23,130 bases of DNA, taken from Paramacrobiotus richtersi (lineage: Eukaryota > Tardigrada > Eutardigrada > Parachela > Macrobiotidae). The stretch lies in contig JAQGAU010000860.1 in assembly GCA_034698045.1 (NCBI GenBank), positions 1-23,130 of the forward strand. The letters are read 5' to 3'. The notes under the pieces were generated by a model, which made no database searches, was not told where the DNA came from, and worked only from the letters and a program-made list of their open reading frames with translations. Position 1 is the stretch's first letter. Each line of letters begins with the position of its first letter. The position numbers were made by a program, and so were the translations under genes. Of the stretch, positions 1-8,621 are shown in pieces.

Positions 1-35
1 ACATAAATTAATTAAAACAATAACATTAAAAATAA

Positions 36-41
36 TTTATT
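36..41 (-). promoter_or_regulatory. possible poly(A) signal downstream of the Gag-protease frame
   Basis: Read on the minus strand, an AATAAA hexamer lies about 50 bases after the TGA stop of the Gag-protease frame, inside a very AT-rich stretch. It is in the right place to end a transcript. AATAAA is common by chance in AT-rich DNA and no downstream GU-rich element can be judged because the window ends here. Confidence 0.3.
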
Positions 42-90
42 AATAACTTGTACGATGCATCCACTTCCACTGTTGGAATTGTTCGGGAAT

Positions 91-2643
91 TCAGGATCCA
101 CTGGACTTCTTTCGTCTTTTCCATCCAATCCATGATGGCTTACTGATCCTTGGACTTGATCCTGATCTATTCTCCTTGCATCCACTCTGAACTTGTATCC
201 GGTCTGCTTCTTCATACGATGGCATACTGATTCGCTTGATCCGCTTCGCTCGCTTACTGACTGTTCTGATTACTTTCGTACTCTTCTCACGATAATTCGA
301 CTTTCTGTTCAAATTAACTGCACTTCTCTTCCTTACTAGTTTCGAACACGCACGTTTCTGATATTTCAAAACAATTTGTATTCTATTCATAACTGGTAAC
401 TGCTCACTTCCGCTTTCATCTGGTACAATCACTTCTGGCTTGTTAGCAATGTTCACTGATTCTGGTGAGACTTCTGCACTGTTCTGTACGCTTGCACATT
501 TCTGACTGTTAAACATAAATGCTGGTACAAATCCCGTACTAATTAACATGTTCACTTCATACGTACTACTTTTCACATCTGTTCTGTAATTAACTCTTGA
601 ATCACTATTCTGATATTCTTTTCCAAATGTGATACATCCTTCTGCTGGCATAATACCGACTTCATACTTTTTCATAAAATCACTTCCTAATATACAAAAT
701 TCGTTTGGTACTTCTGCTGCTAACCAAAACTTGTGAGAACGTAAATGTTTTCCTATTCTAATACCGACTTCCACGAAAAAACCATCTATTTCCACAACCT
801 GATTTAACGACTTTAAAAATATTGCTGGTCTTTCTTCTTTTGATGCTAATTGCATATCGACATCTAATTCATTTGTCATCCTGTAACTCATAACACTGGT
901 ACTTGCACCTGTATCTAGTAATGCTGTAACTTCCTGACCATTTATATACGCTGTTACATACGCTGGACTTGCTGATTCTGGTAAATTCGACTGATTAACT
1001 TCTTTTGTCTGTTGAGCTTCGCATACCTCATTACGGTATTCGTTATTACTGCTGTCAAAATTTTTTCTTTTATGACTGTTCACACTTCTCATACTTCTGA
1101 TTTCAAATGGTAACATTCTTATACCACTATTCGATTCCCAGTATTTTGCACGATAGTAAAAATCTTCTTTTACATCATCTTCAAAATCCTGCTGTACCAT
1201 CTGTTTTACTTCTGTTGGACAAATTCTTTTCACACTGCTAACATTTCTACTGGTTGCATTGTTGCACTGTCTAAATGAATGTCTGTGAACAAGACATACA
1301 GGGCAAAATAATTTTCCATTGTCTAGTCTATACGAATCAAAAAGTATCTGTTCTCTAGTAAAACGCCAATTATTTAATGGTACATCGTATTTATCTGGTG
1401 AATAAAATCTTTTACGTTCATGACTGTTTCTGTTGAAACGTTTACGACTGTTATGCTTCCGACTTTTGTACTGATCACTGCTGTTGCTTTCTGTTGAGCT
1501 GCTGCGATTACGAAAATGTTTGAATTTATCATACGATCTTGACCTTGATCTTTTTCTTCTGCTGACTTCCTGTTGAGGTACCGCATTATCACAAAAAGTT
1601 TCTGTAAATTTATTCTGATGAATGTTGACATCCTGCTCATCTACTCTCCATAAGCTACGTAATAATTTACGTACATCTTTTACTGTTTTCGGATTTATTA
1701 ATGCGATAAACTTGCGATATTCACTATTAACGGAAACTGCTCGACGAATTTCAAACATCTTCTCTTCTTCTGACATCCTAGTATCGATTTCATGCATTAA
1801 ATCTAATATTTCATCAAAAAATTCATCAATGTTTTCACCACTTCTGATAGTTCTGTTAGCTAGTTCGGCTCTTTTGATCTCCTTATAATCTTCTGGTAAG
1901 TATCTGTCTAACAACATCTGTTTCCATTCATTATATGACTCATTATACATGCTTCGCCACATACTTTCAAAAAATTTCCTTGGTTTTCCTTCCAAATAAT
2001 TAGGTAACATACTGATCATCTTTTTATCATTCCACTTCAAACAATCTGACATTCGCTCGAACTGTTGTAAAAAATCTTTTATACTACAGTCTGTTGTGTT
2101 ATTAAACTTTTTAATATCGAATTCTTTTACTGATGAGATGTTCTGATCATTTACTGATTGTAGTGCTTCTACTATTGATTTAATTTCCGAATTCTTCGTA
2201 CTAATCTGTTGAGTATCTTGTGAACATCGATGCAACTTATTGACTGCTTGACTAGTCAAAGGTACCGTTCTGTTGTTACACTGATCTCTTTGTTTAATTT
2301 CCTGCATTATTTGCTCATTCAACAATTGAAATTCTTCCGTACTCATCTGACTTTTAATTCTGTTGTAAGTATCGTACAAATTCTGATCTGTTATGCTGCT
2401 TCCGGTTGCATCCGTCCTGTTATCGCTGCACGTACGTACTGTTACACCTGATGCATTGCTGCTGCACTTGCCTTGCACACTTTCACTTGCCAAAACTGCT
2501 GCACTGCTAAAACCCGTTCCACTTGTCTCGCTTATTGCGTAATGACTGATTGACTGATCAGCTGCTGAAATTTCATTTCGAAAACTGTTTTCATCTTCAG
2601 ACTCATTTACATCTGTTTCGAAATCATATTTTGAGAATGCCAT
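91..2643 (-). CDS. Gag-protease polyprotein of a gypsy-type LTR retroelement (intact frame, no pol in view)
   Basis: This is an uninterrupted frame of 850 codons from the first ATG (2643-2641). It stays open 13 codons further upstream, but only to a GTG, which is an unlikely start in a eukaryote. Seen in order (residues counted from that ATG): an acidic, S/N/T-rich N-terminus (1-120); a Retrotrans_gag-like helical domain (about 173-330, with a conserved-looking W/F/Y pattern and YLPEDYKE near 248); an arginine/serine-rich stretch (about 362-407); a zinc knuckle of exact form C-X2-C-X4-H-X4-C (447-460); a retropepsin-type protease with active-site LLDTGAS (575-581) and ILGSDFM (651-657); and a lysine/arginine-rich tail (about 753-850). 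Family knowledge: Gag coats the element RNA, the knuckle binds nucleic acid and the protease cuts the polyprotein. Oddities: the frame is intact amid decayed elements, the tail after the protease is basic rather than leading into reverse transcriptase, and no pol follows before the window edge. It may be a young element with pol beyond the edge, or a retained host gene derived from gag. Confidence 0.9.
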   Translation of the reverse strand: MAFSKYDFETDVNESEDENSFRNEISAADQSISHYAISETSGTGFSSAAVLASESVQGKCSSNASGVTVRTCSDNRTDATGSSITDQNLYDTYNRIKSQMSTEEFQLLNEQIMQEIKQRDQCNNRTVPLTSQAVNKLHRCSQDTQQISTKNSEIKSIVEALQSVNDQNISSVKEFDIKKFNNTTDCSIKDFLQQFERMSDCLKWNDKKMISMLPNYLEGKPRKFFESMWRSMYNESYNEWKQMLLDRYLPEDYKEIKRAELANRTIRSGENIDEFFDEILDLMHEIDTRMSEEEKMFEIRRAVSVNSEYRKFIALINPKTVKDVRKLLRSLWRVDEQDVNIHQNKFTETFCDNAVPQQEVSRRKRSRSRSYDKFKHFRNRSSSTESNSSDQYKSRKHNSRKRFNRNSHERKRFYSPDKYDVPLNNWRFTREQILFDSYRLDNGKLFCPVCLVHRHSFRQCNNATSRNVSSVKRICPTEVKQMVQQDFEDDVKEDFYYRAKYWESNSGIRMLPFEIRSMRSVNSHKRKNFDSSNNEYRNEVCEAQQTKEVNQSNLPESASPAYVTAYINGQEVTALLDTGASTSVMSYRMTNELDVDMQLASKEERPAIFLKSLNQVVEIDGFFVEVGIRIGKHLRSHKFWLAAEVPNEFCILGSDFMKKYEVGIMPAEGCITFGKEYQNSDSRVNYRTDVKSSTYEVNMLISTGFVPAFMFNSQKCASVQNSAEVSPESVNIANKPEVIVPDESGSEQLPVMNRIQIVLKYQKRACSKLVRKRSAVNLNRKSNYREKSTKVIRTVSKRAKRIKRISMPSYEEADRIQVQSGCKENRSGSSPRISKPSWIGWKRRKKSSGS

Positions 2644-3691
2644 TGTTCTATTATCACGGAAAGATCTGTTGAGAATCTTCACCGAATCAACAACTGATTG
2701 GAAACTATTGGCTTTATCGCTACTTCTGATCTCGTACCGGATCTGCTAAATCTCTGCAGAATCGTCGCTTTTCTCTGTTATGCGTACCTGCTGGACTGCT
2801 TGCGAGATCTGCAACTTTTGACTTTCTAAAATCTGCACACGTCTCTATCGTGCGAATCGCTGTTCTGCTGATCTGCTGTGCTGATATGACGCGCTGGCTC
2901 ACGATCAATGACCTGCTTGTGCATGCGCTTCCATTCAAATGCGATGACTCATGCGTCTGGAATGCAACAACAATTTTATCCAGGCACCTATTTTGCAAAC
3001 TTTCATGCGAATTTTTCTGCTTTCCACTGTTATCTACTGAAAACAACCTTTCTCATAACGGTACTATTAATCTGTTCAGAATTATTTTCCATTCACTGAT
3101 AATTTCTGGTAGAAAATGCCACGAATCACACTGTTATAAACGATGACTTTTGCTGAATATTCTGATAATTTTCAGTCAAATTCCCTGTTAAAAAATGCTA
3201 ACTTTCTGACTATTTATTCACTTATTCTATTGTTGTTCTGGACGAAATTTCCTTCTCTAGTAAGCTTCTGGTATCATTGGATCATAAAATAACTTCACTA
3301 ATTAGCACATCGCTGTTGAACTGGCTGACCTTTTCTACTGAAAACTGATAACATCTGCTGAGAATAATGACCTCGTCAAAAGAAAAAACAAAACTTCACT
3401 GCTGAGCTGTCTGACCTTTCTACCTTCTATTGCTGACACTTTTCTCGTCGATCTTGATGCTGTTACGACTTTTGATCCAGATTCTGCTGTTGCTGGAATG
3501 CTGATTTCTTGTCTTTCTCTGCTGATGGCTGGTGTCGTTGAACTTTTGCTTGCTGGCTGGTGATGCTGCCACGGATTCTTTCTGGTTCACGACTTCCTTC
3601 TTTTCTCTGGTTCGCACTGGTGTACACAATCTGTTGTCCTTCTTCCGCTTGCTCCGGCTGATGGTGATGATGGGTGATCTTCTTTCCCAAG
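2644..3691 (-). other. leader region upstream of the Gag-protease frame, without a convincing ORF
   Basis: About 1 kb upstream of the Gag start carries only short, overlapping, repetitive frames. The plus strand is visibly rich in CTG and CTGCTG/CTGATCTG-like words (CAG-rich on the transcribed minus strand), the same texture as the Gag coding region. That suggests it belongs to the same unit, as a long 5' leader. No LTR copy can be paired within the window, so the LTR boundary is unknown. Confidence 0.4.
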
Positions 3692-3757
3692 AGCGCCGTA
3701 TAACGGTGACGGGAGTGTGTTCCCGTCAGGGTTCTAGTGGGTTGCCTACTCGGCGCT
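3692..3757. other. 66-nt stem-loop structure
   Basis: A perfect outer 7-bp pairing (AGCGCCG at 3692-3698 with CGGCGCT at 3751-3757) encloses a second perfect 8-bp stem (TGACGGGA at 3707-3714 with TCCCGTCA at 3721-3728) closed by a six-base loop. The inner stem extends through a GG/GG mismatch into AAC/GTT. It lies just upstream of the Gag leader. It is not a tRNA: arm spacing and the T-arm do not fit. The 250 bases from 3758 to 4010 show nothing further. Confidence 0.5.
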
Positions 3758-4010
3758 TACCACGATCTAATGAAAGGTGACTCGAAATCTTATGCACATT
3801 CGAAGGTTACGATGGATTACGAACGAAGGTAAATCGAACGAGAGAAGAAGGCGATCGATCGAAAGGCTTTTACTCGGACATCGACTCTCCACCCACTGAT
3901 CTGTTCCATCGAGATTTCTCACGCATTACGACTTCCGTACAACACTGTCTTTCAACTGAACATGCACTCGTACACGTAAATACAGGGAAACAATCCTTCT
4001 CGTTATAATA

Positions 4011-4395
4011 TGTGCGGCGGCTACATTGTAAGTCCATATGCTTTATGGTTGGGTTTCCGTCCCAGGTGGCTTCGGCCTTAATGCGACATATATGCGGCGG
4101 CAAAATTGTAGGTCCATATGCTTTATGGTCTGGTTTCCGTCTTAGGTGGCTTCGGCCTTAATGCGACGCATGTGCGGCGGCTACATTGCAAGTCCATATG
4201 AGTAATAGTCGGGTTTCCGTCCGAGGTGACTTCGGCCTCAATGCGACATATGTGCAGCGGCTACATAATGTCCACATGATTTATGGTCGGGTTGATGTCT
4301 GAGGTAAATTCGGCCCTAATGCGGCATTTGTGCGGCGGCTACTTTGTATGTCCTTATGATTTATGGTCAGGTTTCCGTCCCTTCCGGTGATCGGC
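4011..4395. repeat. 80-bp tandem repeat, about 4.6 copies
   Basis: Units begin at 4011, 4091, 4171, 4251 and about 4329. Each starts with TGTGCGGCGGCTACATTGTA or a close variant, passes through CCATATGCTTTATGGT and GGTTTCCGTC, and ends near TTCGGCCTTAATGCGACATA. The first three are exactly 80 bp and very similar; the fourth is about 78 bp and more diverged; the fifth breaks off after GGTTTCCGTCC. The head-to-tail arrangement is that of a minisatellite. It sits between the oppositely oriented Gag unit and the reverse transcriptase remnant, so it could be in an LTR or in untranslated sequence of either. Confidence 0.9.
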
Positions 4396-4493
4396 CGGCT
4401 AGTACACCGGGCAGGCTGTAGCTCTACGGTAGGGGGGCTGTGTGGAGATAATGACGTGATCTTTTATTCTGTTAATTCTCAATCATTAAAGCT

Positions 4494-5470
4494 TTGTCCT
4501 TTCGAATACGTTGTTTGTTTTACGCAGTAGATTCATCGAAAATTTTTCAAATCCATCGTGGAACTCATGTTATACAAGCGAAAGATCTATTATTATTCTT
4601 TGTGATTGAAAATGCGGACAGTCAAATACCATCTGAAGAGAAATTAGGGTTTTCTGAAGAACTTAATAATATGTGGAAACAATTAACAAGCAAACAGCAC
4701 AAGCAAGTTGAAGGTAAACTGAAAGAATCCTCGGATTTATGGCCTACAGAATTAATTTATATGGGCGGAGCGCTAGTGCTCCAATTAGATTAGAAGTAGA
4801 ACCAGGTACCGCACCGGTATGGTAACGTGCTAGACGCTTACCAGAAAAGGGGGAGGAAATACTGGATGTAGAATTCAACAAATTAGTTAAGCAAGGCACA
4901 CTGGTGCCAAATAAGCCGCCTTGAGCGTCACCAATACGTTTTGTCCACAAACAAAATCAAAAAGATGCTTATCGGATTCGTGGGGATTTTCGTGGGGACT
5001 TAATACTAAATTTAAATACGACAGATTTCCCATGCCAACAATTCAAGAAATTCTTCACAATTTACGAGAATCTTTTCTCAGCCATAGATTTAACGCAAGG
5101 TTTCCACCAATTGCCGAGGTTGATCAGGAAAGTTAACCATCATGACTTACGTCGGGCAGTTTTAGATACACTAAGTTGCCTTTTGAGGTTCATTTAGGTC
5201 CTAGGGCTTTCCAAAAACAACGCATAATTTATTCGAACATCTGATTTACGGATAAGGGCGTACACAGCAAACGCTTCTCAATTTGGATGACGTTTTCATT
5301 TCGAGGAATGTACCGTTCGCGGTTGGAGTAGGGCGACATGCACTGGTTACCGCTATTGTAAAAGATCATAAGCTTGTACTTCCGAAGATCTATTTCGAGC
5401 TAATTCTTGACTGGTCAGTGCATTCTAGTAAGAATTCTGTGGTAGGCAAAAACTATTGCAAGAGATGACG
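4494..5470 (+). pseudogene. decayed gypsy-type pol: protease-RT linker through reverse transcriptase palm
   Basis: Conceptual translation matches the usual gypsy pol order but needs several frame changes. Seen: the linker before RT (LTSKQHKQVEGKLKE, frame of 4494); then VEPGTAPVW, a TAA stop, and RARRLPEKGEE; then a TGA stop and ASPIRFVHK; then, in another frame, DRFPMPTIQEILHNL (4921-5136 frame); motif A as FSAIDLTQGFHQL in the previous frame, keeping the catalytic Asp; FRYTKLPFEVHLGPRAFQK at about 5161-5218; and the YxDD-box equivalent LDDVFIS in a third frame at 5283-5303. In the family these form the fingers and palm of reverse transcriptase. With at least two in-frame stops and several frameshifts it cannot encode enzyme. 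It points away from the Gag-protease frame, so it is a separate element. RNase H and integrase are not adjacent. Confidence 0.85.
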
Positions 5471-5481
5471 GGATATCGGGA

Positions 5482-6115
5482 TCATCGAATTGTGGAAACT
5501 AGGGCAGCGATATCCTGATTATCGTTGTCTGCCGGCAACTCTTCCGTAGAGTCGCACTCACACTGCTTAAACGCACTCCGTTCAACCACCAGTTTTGCCC
5601 GGATGTTGGGATTACTAATGTAGATTGCTATAACGGCATTGGCGCCAATATGGCCAAACTCCTTTGAAAGTAGTATCGTCAATGTAAACTTGTAATCTGC
5701 CTTCTCTGATCATGTGTGTGAAAAAATTCTGCGTTGCTCGCTGAAAGCTTTTAGGACGAAATGTTCGCCAAAGGGAGGCAACAGTACTGCTTCATTTCGC
5801 AGTCGTAATTAAAGCCAATGAAACGCCGGCTTAGAGTTCTCATTAAGATCTACGTTCTGTTTATCGCGGCTTAATTATCGATTGAAGTTCAAAACCGCCA
5901 GTCGCTTGTTGTACGAAACGTCTTAATATTACGAGAACGCTTAGTGATAAGAAAAAATAGGCGAAACATTTTTGTTCATTCAGTAAGGAATCAGTCCTGA
6001 TTATACAAGCCGGGGTGATCGTCCATCACCGTGGCGTCAGAAACTTTATTAGGCTGTGTACTGATGTAAGGAGTCAGAGCTGGCCCTACGACACGGGGTC
6101 TATTGTTGGTAATGG
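5482..6115 (-). pseudogene. medium-chain reductase-like (zinc-ADH/prostaglandin-reductase type) C-terminal remnant, copy 1
   Basis: On the minus strand, reading from high to low coordinates, fragments recall the C-terminal half of the medium-chain dehydrogenase/reductase family: PRVVGPALTPYI (about 6070-6115; compare the family's ARIxxCGAISxY), RRFIGFNY (about 5811-5832; compare RxxGFxxxxW), FFTHMIREGRLQVYIDD (about 5670-5725; compare the WVxEGKLxYxE segment) and AIYISNPNIRAKLVVERS (about 5565-5620; compare the final GxNxGKxVVK strand). They fall in different frames. A second copy at 10345-10800 shows conservative replacements at the same places (E/K, R/K, V/I, D/N), which supports the minus strand as the once-coding strand. 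These family matches are from memory of motifs, without alignment. Other identities remain possible. Confidence 0.38.
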
Positions 6116-6234
6116 CCGGAAGGAGGAAACCAGCAAACGCTCCTTCAGGGTGGCTGATCAGGGTAGCCGACTAGCAGTGGTGTGGTACGCCGCAAAAGTG
6201 GGCGGAGGTCGCGAAATCCCCTAGCAGCCCTACT

Positions 6235-6678
6235 TTGAGGCATGGCTGGTACCGTTTCTACAGCTACTGGACTGCAGCAATCCGCCCAGCAGCATATCAG
6301 GTGCAGGTGGTCGAGTGCGCATCAACAAACAAAGTTTCTGTCGAAAAGATTCGTTGTGAAATTTTTTCAAGCAGCTTTCCCACGCGAAGAAGAAAAAGCC
6401 TTTTGAAAGCGTATCAAGAAGGGAACGTGGGTCGTTTTGTTAGACATTCTTGCCAGACTAACTGTCATGTGGAAACGTGGAAGGTTTACGGGCAACATCG
6501 AATTGGCATTATTGCAATTAAAAATATTACTGTCGGTGGGGAGATAGCTTACGATTATAGTTTTGATAATTTTAAGAATTATGAGCTTGATCTCGTTGGA
6601 TATTTTGATATCTCGTACGGCTTCATCCACTTTGCAAAACGATCTTCCGGATCGCATGCTGCCGTACCCCAACCATAA
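6235..6678 (+). pseudogene. SET-domain (histone lysine methyltransferase, ASH1/NSD-like) C-terminal fragment
   Basis: A 147-codon open stretch contains the C-terminal half of a SET domain. GNVGRFVRHSCQTNC (residues 63-77) matches the GNxxRFxNHSCxPNC motif, W82 and HRIGIIAIKNI follow as expected, and GGEIAYDYSF (101-110) matches the GxELTYDYxF motif with the catalytic-site Tyr kept. In the family these residues bind S-adenosylmethionine and the target lysine. The Asn of NHSC is Arg here. The N-terminal half of SET is absent upstream, and no post-SET CxCxxxxC cysteines follow DNFKNYELD, where the frame runs on into unrelated sequence. It could be one real exon of a split gene or a stranded gene fragment; the isolated setting favours the latter. 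The first 55 residues show nothing recognisable and the true exon start is unknown. Confidence 0.6.
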
Positions 6679-6859
6679 ACGGTGCAGTCACGTGTAGCCA
6701 TATGTAGTAGCTAGGTCCGGGTAAAAAACAGCCGGCGGCACGTCCGTGTTATATTATATTAGCGGGAAAGAACGAAAGCTGTTTCCCGGGTGACCAGGGT
6801 CCTCTTTCGGTAAGACATATGCGACTCTGGCTTCGAAGGCAATGGCCTTTGTAACTTCA

Positions 6860-7250
6860 CAGGCAAGTCCGTCAATGGCACTCACATAACAGGAAACAGG
6901 TTAACCGAAAGGAATGCATATTCCGGCCATATTTTAGGCTCTGAAACTACAAAACAAATAGCAAAGTCCGGTTTACAACACCTAGTTACAAATTTTGGTT
7001 TAACTCACCAGACGACAAACCAGATGGATGATGACCCATCTGGTTGACTTGACCAGCAAGTCCGTGAACGTCATTCACATAGTAGGAAGACAGGTTGATG
7101 ATGTGTGACGTTGCTTGAACTTGCTTCCCAAACGGAATGCATATTCCGGCCATACTTTACGCTCTCAAAGTACAAAACAAAAAGCAAAATTCAGTTTAGA
7201 AATCTTAGTTTAACTCACCAGACGACAAAACAGATGAATAAACCATCTCA
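6860..7250. repeat. tandem duplication of about 190-bp unit, diverged
   Basis: Two head-to-tail copies, about 6860-7050 and 7053-7250, share GGAATGCATATTCCGGCCAT (6911 and 7134), GCAAGTCCGT near the start (about 6863 and 7056) and TTTAACTCACCAGACGACAAA near the end (about 7000 and 7210). The second copy has about 30 extra bases in its first half. The shared GGAATGCATATTCC is itself palindromic. No protein is apparent. On the minus strand both copies contain CTGGTGAGTTAA, which looks like a splice donor, so a duplicated exon end is possible. Confidence 0.8.
7018..7045. repeat. perfect 10-bp inverted repeat
   Basis: AACCAGATGG (7018-7027) and CCATCTGGTT (7036-7045) are exact reverse complements around an eight-base spacer. 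It lies at the junction of the two 190-bp repeat copies, and the second copy lacks the right arm in full form. Confidence 0.7.
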
Positions 7251-8464
7251 TTAAAGTGTAACAAGCCGTATCTAATTTGGTTCCAATTGGCTGGGACTTC
7301 AAAGAACTCAACGGTTTCACCTCGCCAACGCGATTCCAGCTAGTCTCGAACTACTCTCTTTCCGGGAAGTTATCGTCCTTCTTAAGGTTGCTCTGGATAA
7401 GGAAGCTAAGGCTGGCGAGCATCACGCAGGCATCCGGCGGTAAGCTTCCAGCAGATGCACAAAACTGGAAGACGTTGGTTTCTCCCACTGCGTATACAAA
7501 TACATATACAATACCTTTTCTGCATCCTTCGTTACTTCACTTTCACCCTGATGCGTAGAACACGAGTCAAACAAGGAGAGTAAAGCGTTTATTGAGGTAT
7601 TTTGCTTCGCGTGCATTGCCATGCGTAAATAGGGTGACCACTCCTTCACGCAGCCGGTTAAAATGGCCGGTTTTTACCGTTTGCTCACCACGTTAGCAAG
7701 GATAGCAGCTCCCGCAACTATCCCGGCGCAACCAATGACTTTACCAGCACCACTTGTAGCGCGACTAACTTCCGCTCTGGTTAGTGATGATGGAATGGCC
7801 ATGTTGGCTTGTACAGACTTGCTTGCTTCTCCTTTCGCACGGCACTCGCCGATTTAAGTGCGCTCGTCTTGGCTGGAGTTAACAAGTGGCTAGGAATTTT
7901 AGCTTGGGTGCGCATCGCCCTGGCTCTTCCGCTTAGTGCGGGAAAAACACGGCGCTCCCAGTTCTACTGCCCAGGAATAAGATCGACAAATTAACAGGTA
8001 GTATACCTTGCACATAGTTGAAAGAAGGTAGCAAGCTAAAACTATTGGCTGCAGCGAAAGGACCCATCCAGGCAGTGAAACTAGAACAAATGAGTTCAAT
8101 CCAGTTTAATGTGTACGATCAATGGTCCGCCTTATGTGTTCGTGTGGTTCTATTATCTTCTATTGCGCGGCCTGGCCATGACTGCCTCAAAAAAGCAAGC
8201 ATGTTTTCGTAGTCGTTTCGTTTGCGGCCTTTTATAAAACATGAGTCAAGGATGTATGTCCCTATGTTTAATAGTCCCCATGCTCTTACTCTTTCTAATA
8301 TTCCTTTCAAGCCAGGTATCATGTGGCCGCCATGCAGAGATTTTGTGTTTCAAGCTTGGAACGTTTCCTCGATTTGCACAGGAAAGTTTATTGCCGAATA
8401 CGTGGAAGAAGGGATCGAGAAAAAAGAGTATGATAATCAGGTGTGGTCTTACCGCATTTATCTG
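7251..8464. other. no supported gene
   Basis: Only short frames (below about 95 codons) overlap each other on both strands. None shows a domain I recognise. A short stretch around 7360-7375 (TTTCCGGGAAGTT) resembles 10950-10970 and could belong to the proposed old tandem duplication, but the match is short. Confidence 0.5.
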
Positions 8465-8621
8465 CGTCTGTGCAATTCTATATGCATATGGCTATCAGCA
8501 GGATTACAAGGGTTTTGCATACAAACACCTGGCCTTGAAATCGATAACAATGCCAGCTATAGCTGCTTATCAAATAGAGCAAATTGAGTTCTCCTTATTT
8601 ACCCGAGGAACGCATCAATAG
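8241..8621 (+). CDS. hypothetical 126-codon frame with hydrophobic start; doubtful
   Basis: The frame starts at an ATG and begins with a strongly hydrophobic run (CLIVPMLLLFLIFLSS, residues 9-24) like a signal peptide or membrane anchor, followed by a second apolar stretch near residues 69-81. Its last third (about 8465-8600) lies in a segment that recurs at about 13905-14050, where the same frame is not kept. No family is recognised. It may be a chance frame. Confidence 0.15.
   Translation: MSQGCMSLCLIVPMLLLFLIFLSSQVSCGRHAEILCFKLGTFPRFAQESLLPNTWKKGSRKKSMIIRCGLTAFICVCAILYAYGYQQDYKGFAYKHLALKSITMPAIAAYQIEQIEFSLFTRGTHQ

Noticed and set aside
3741..3766. Primer-binding-site candidate TGGTAAGCGCCGAG on the minus strand
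   Set aside because: It starts with TGG as expected, but I know no matching tRNA 3' end and no LTR border can be shown within the window.
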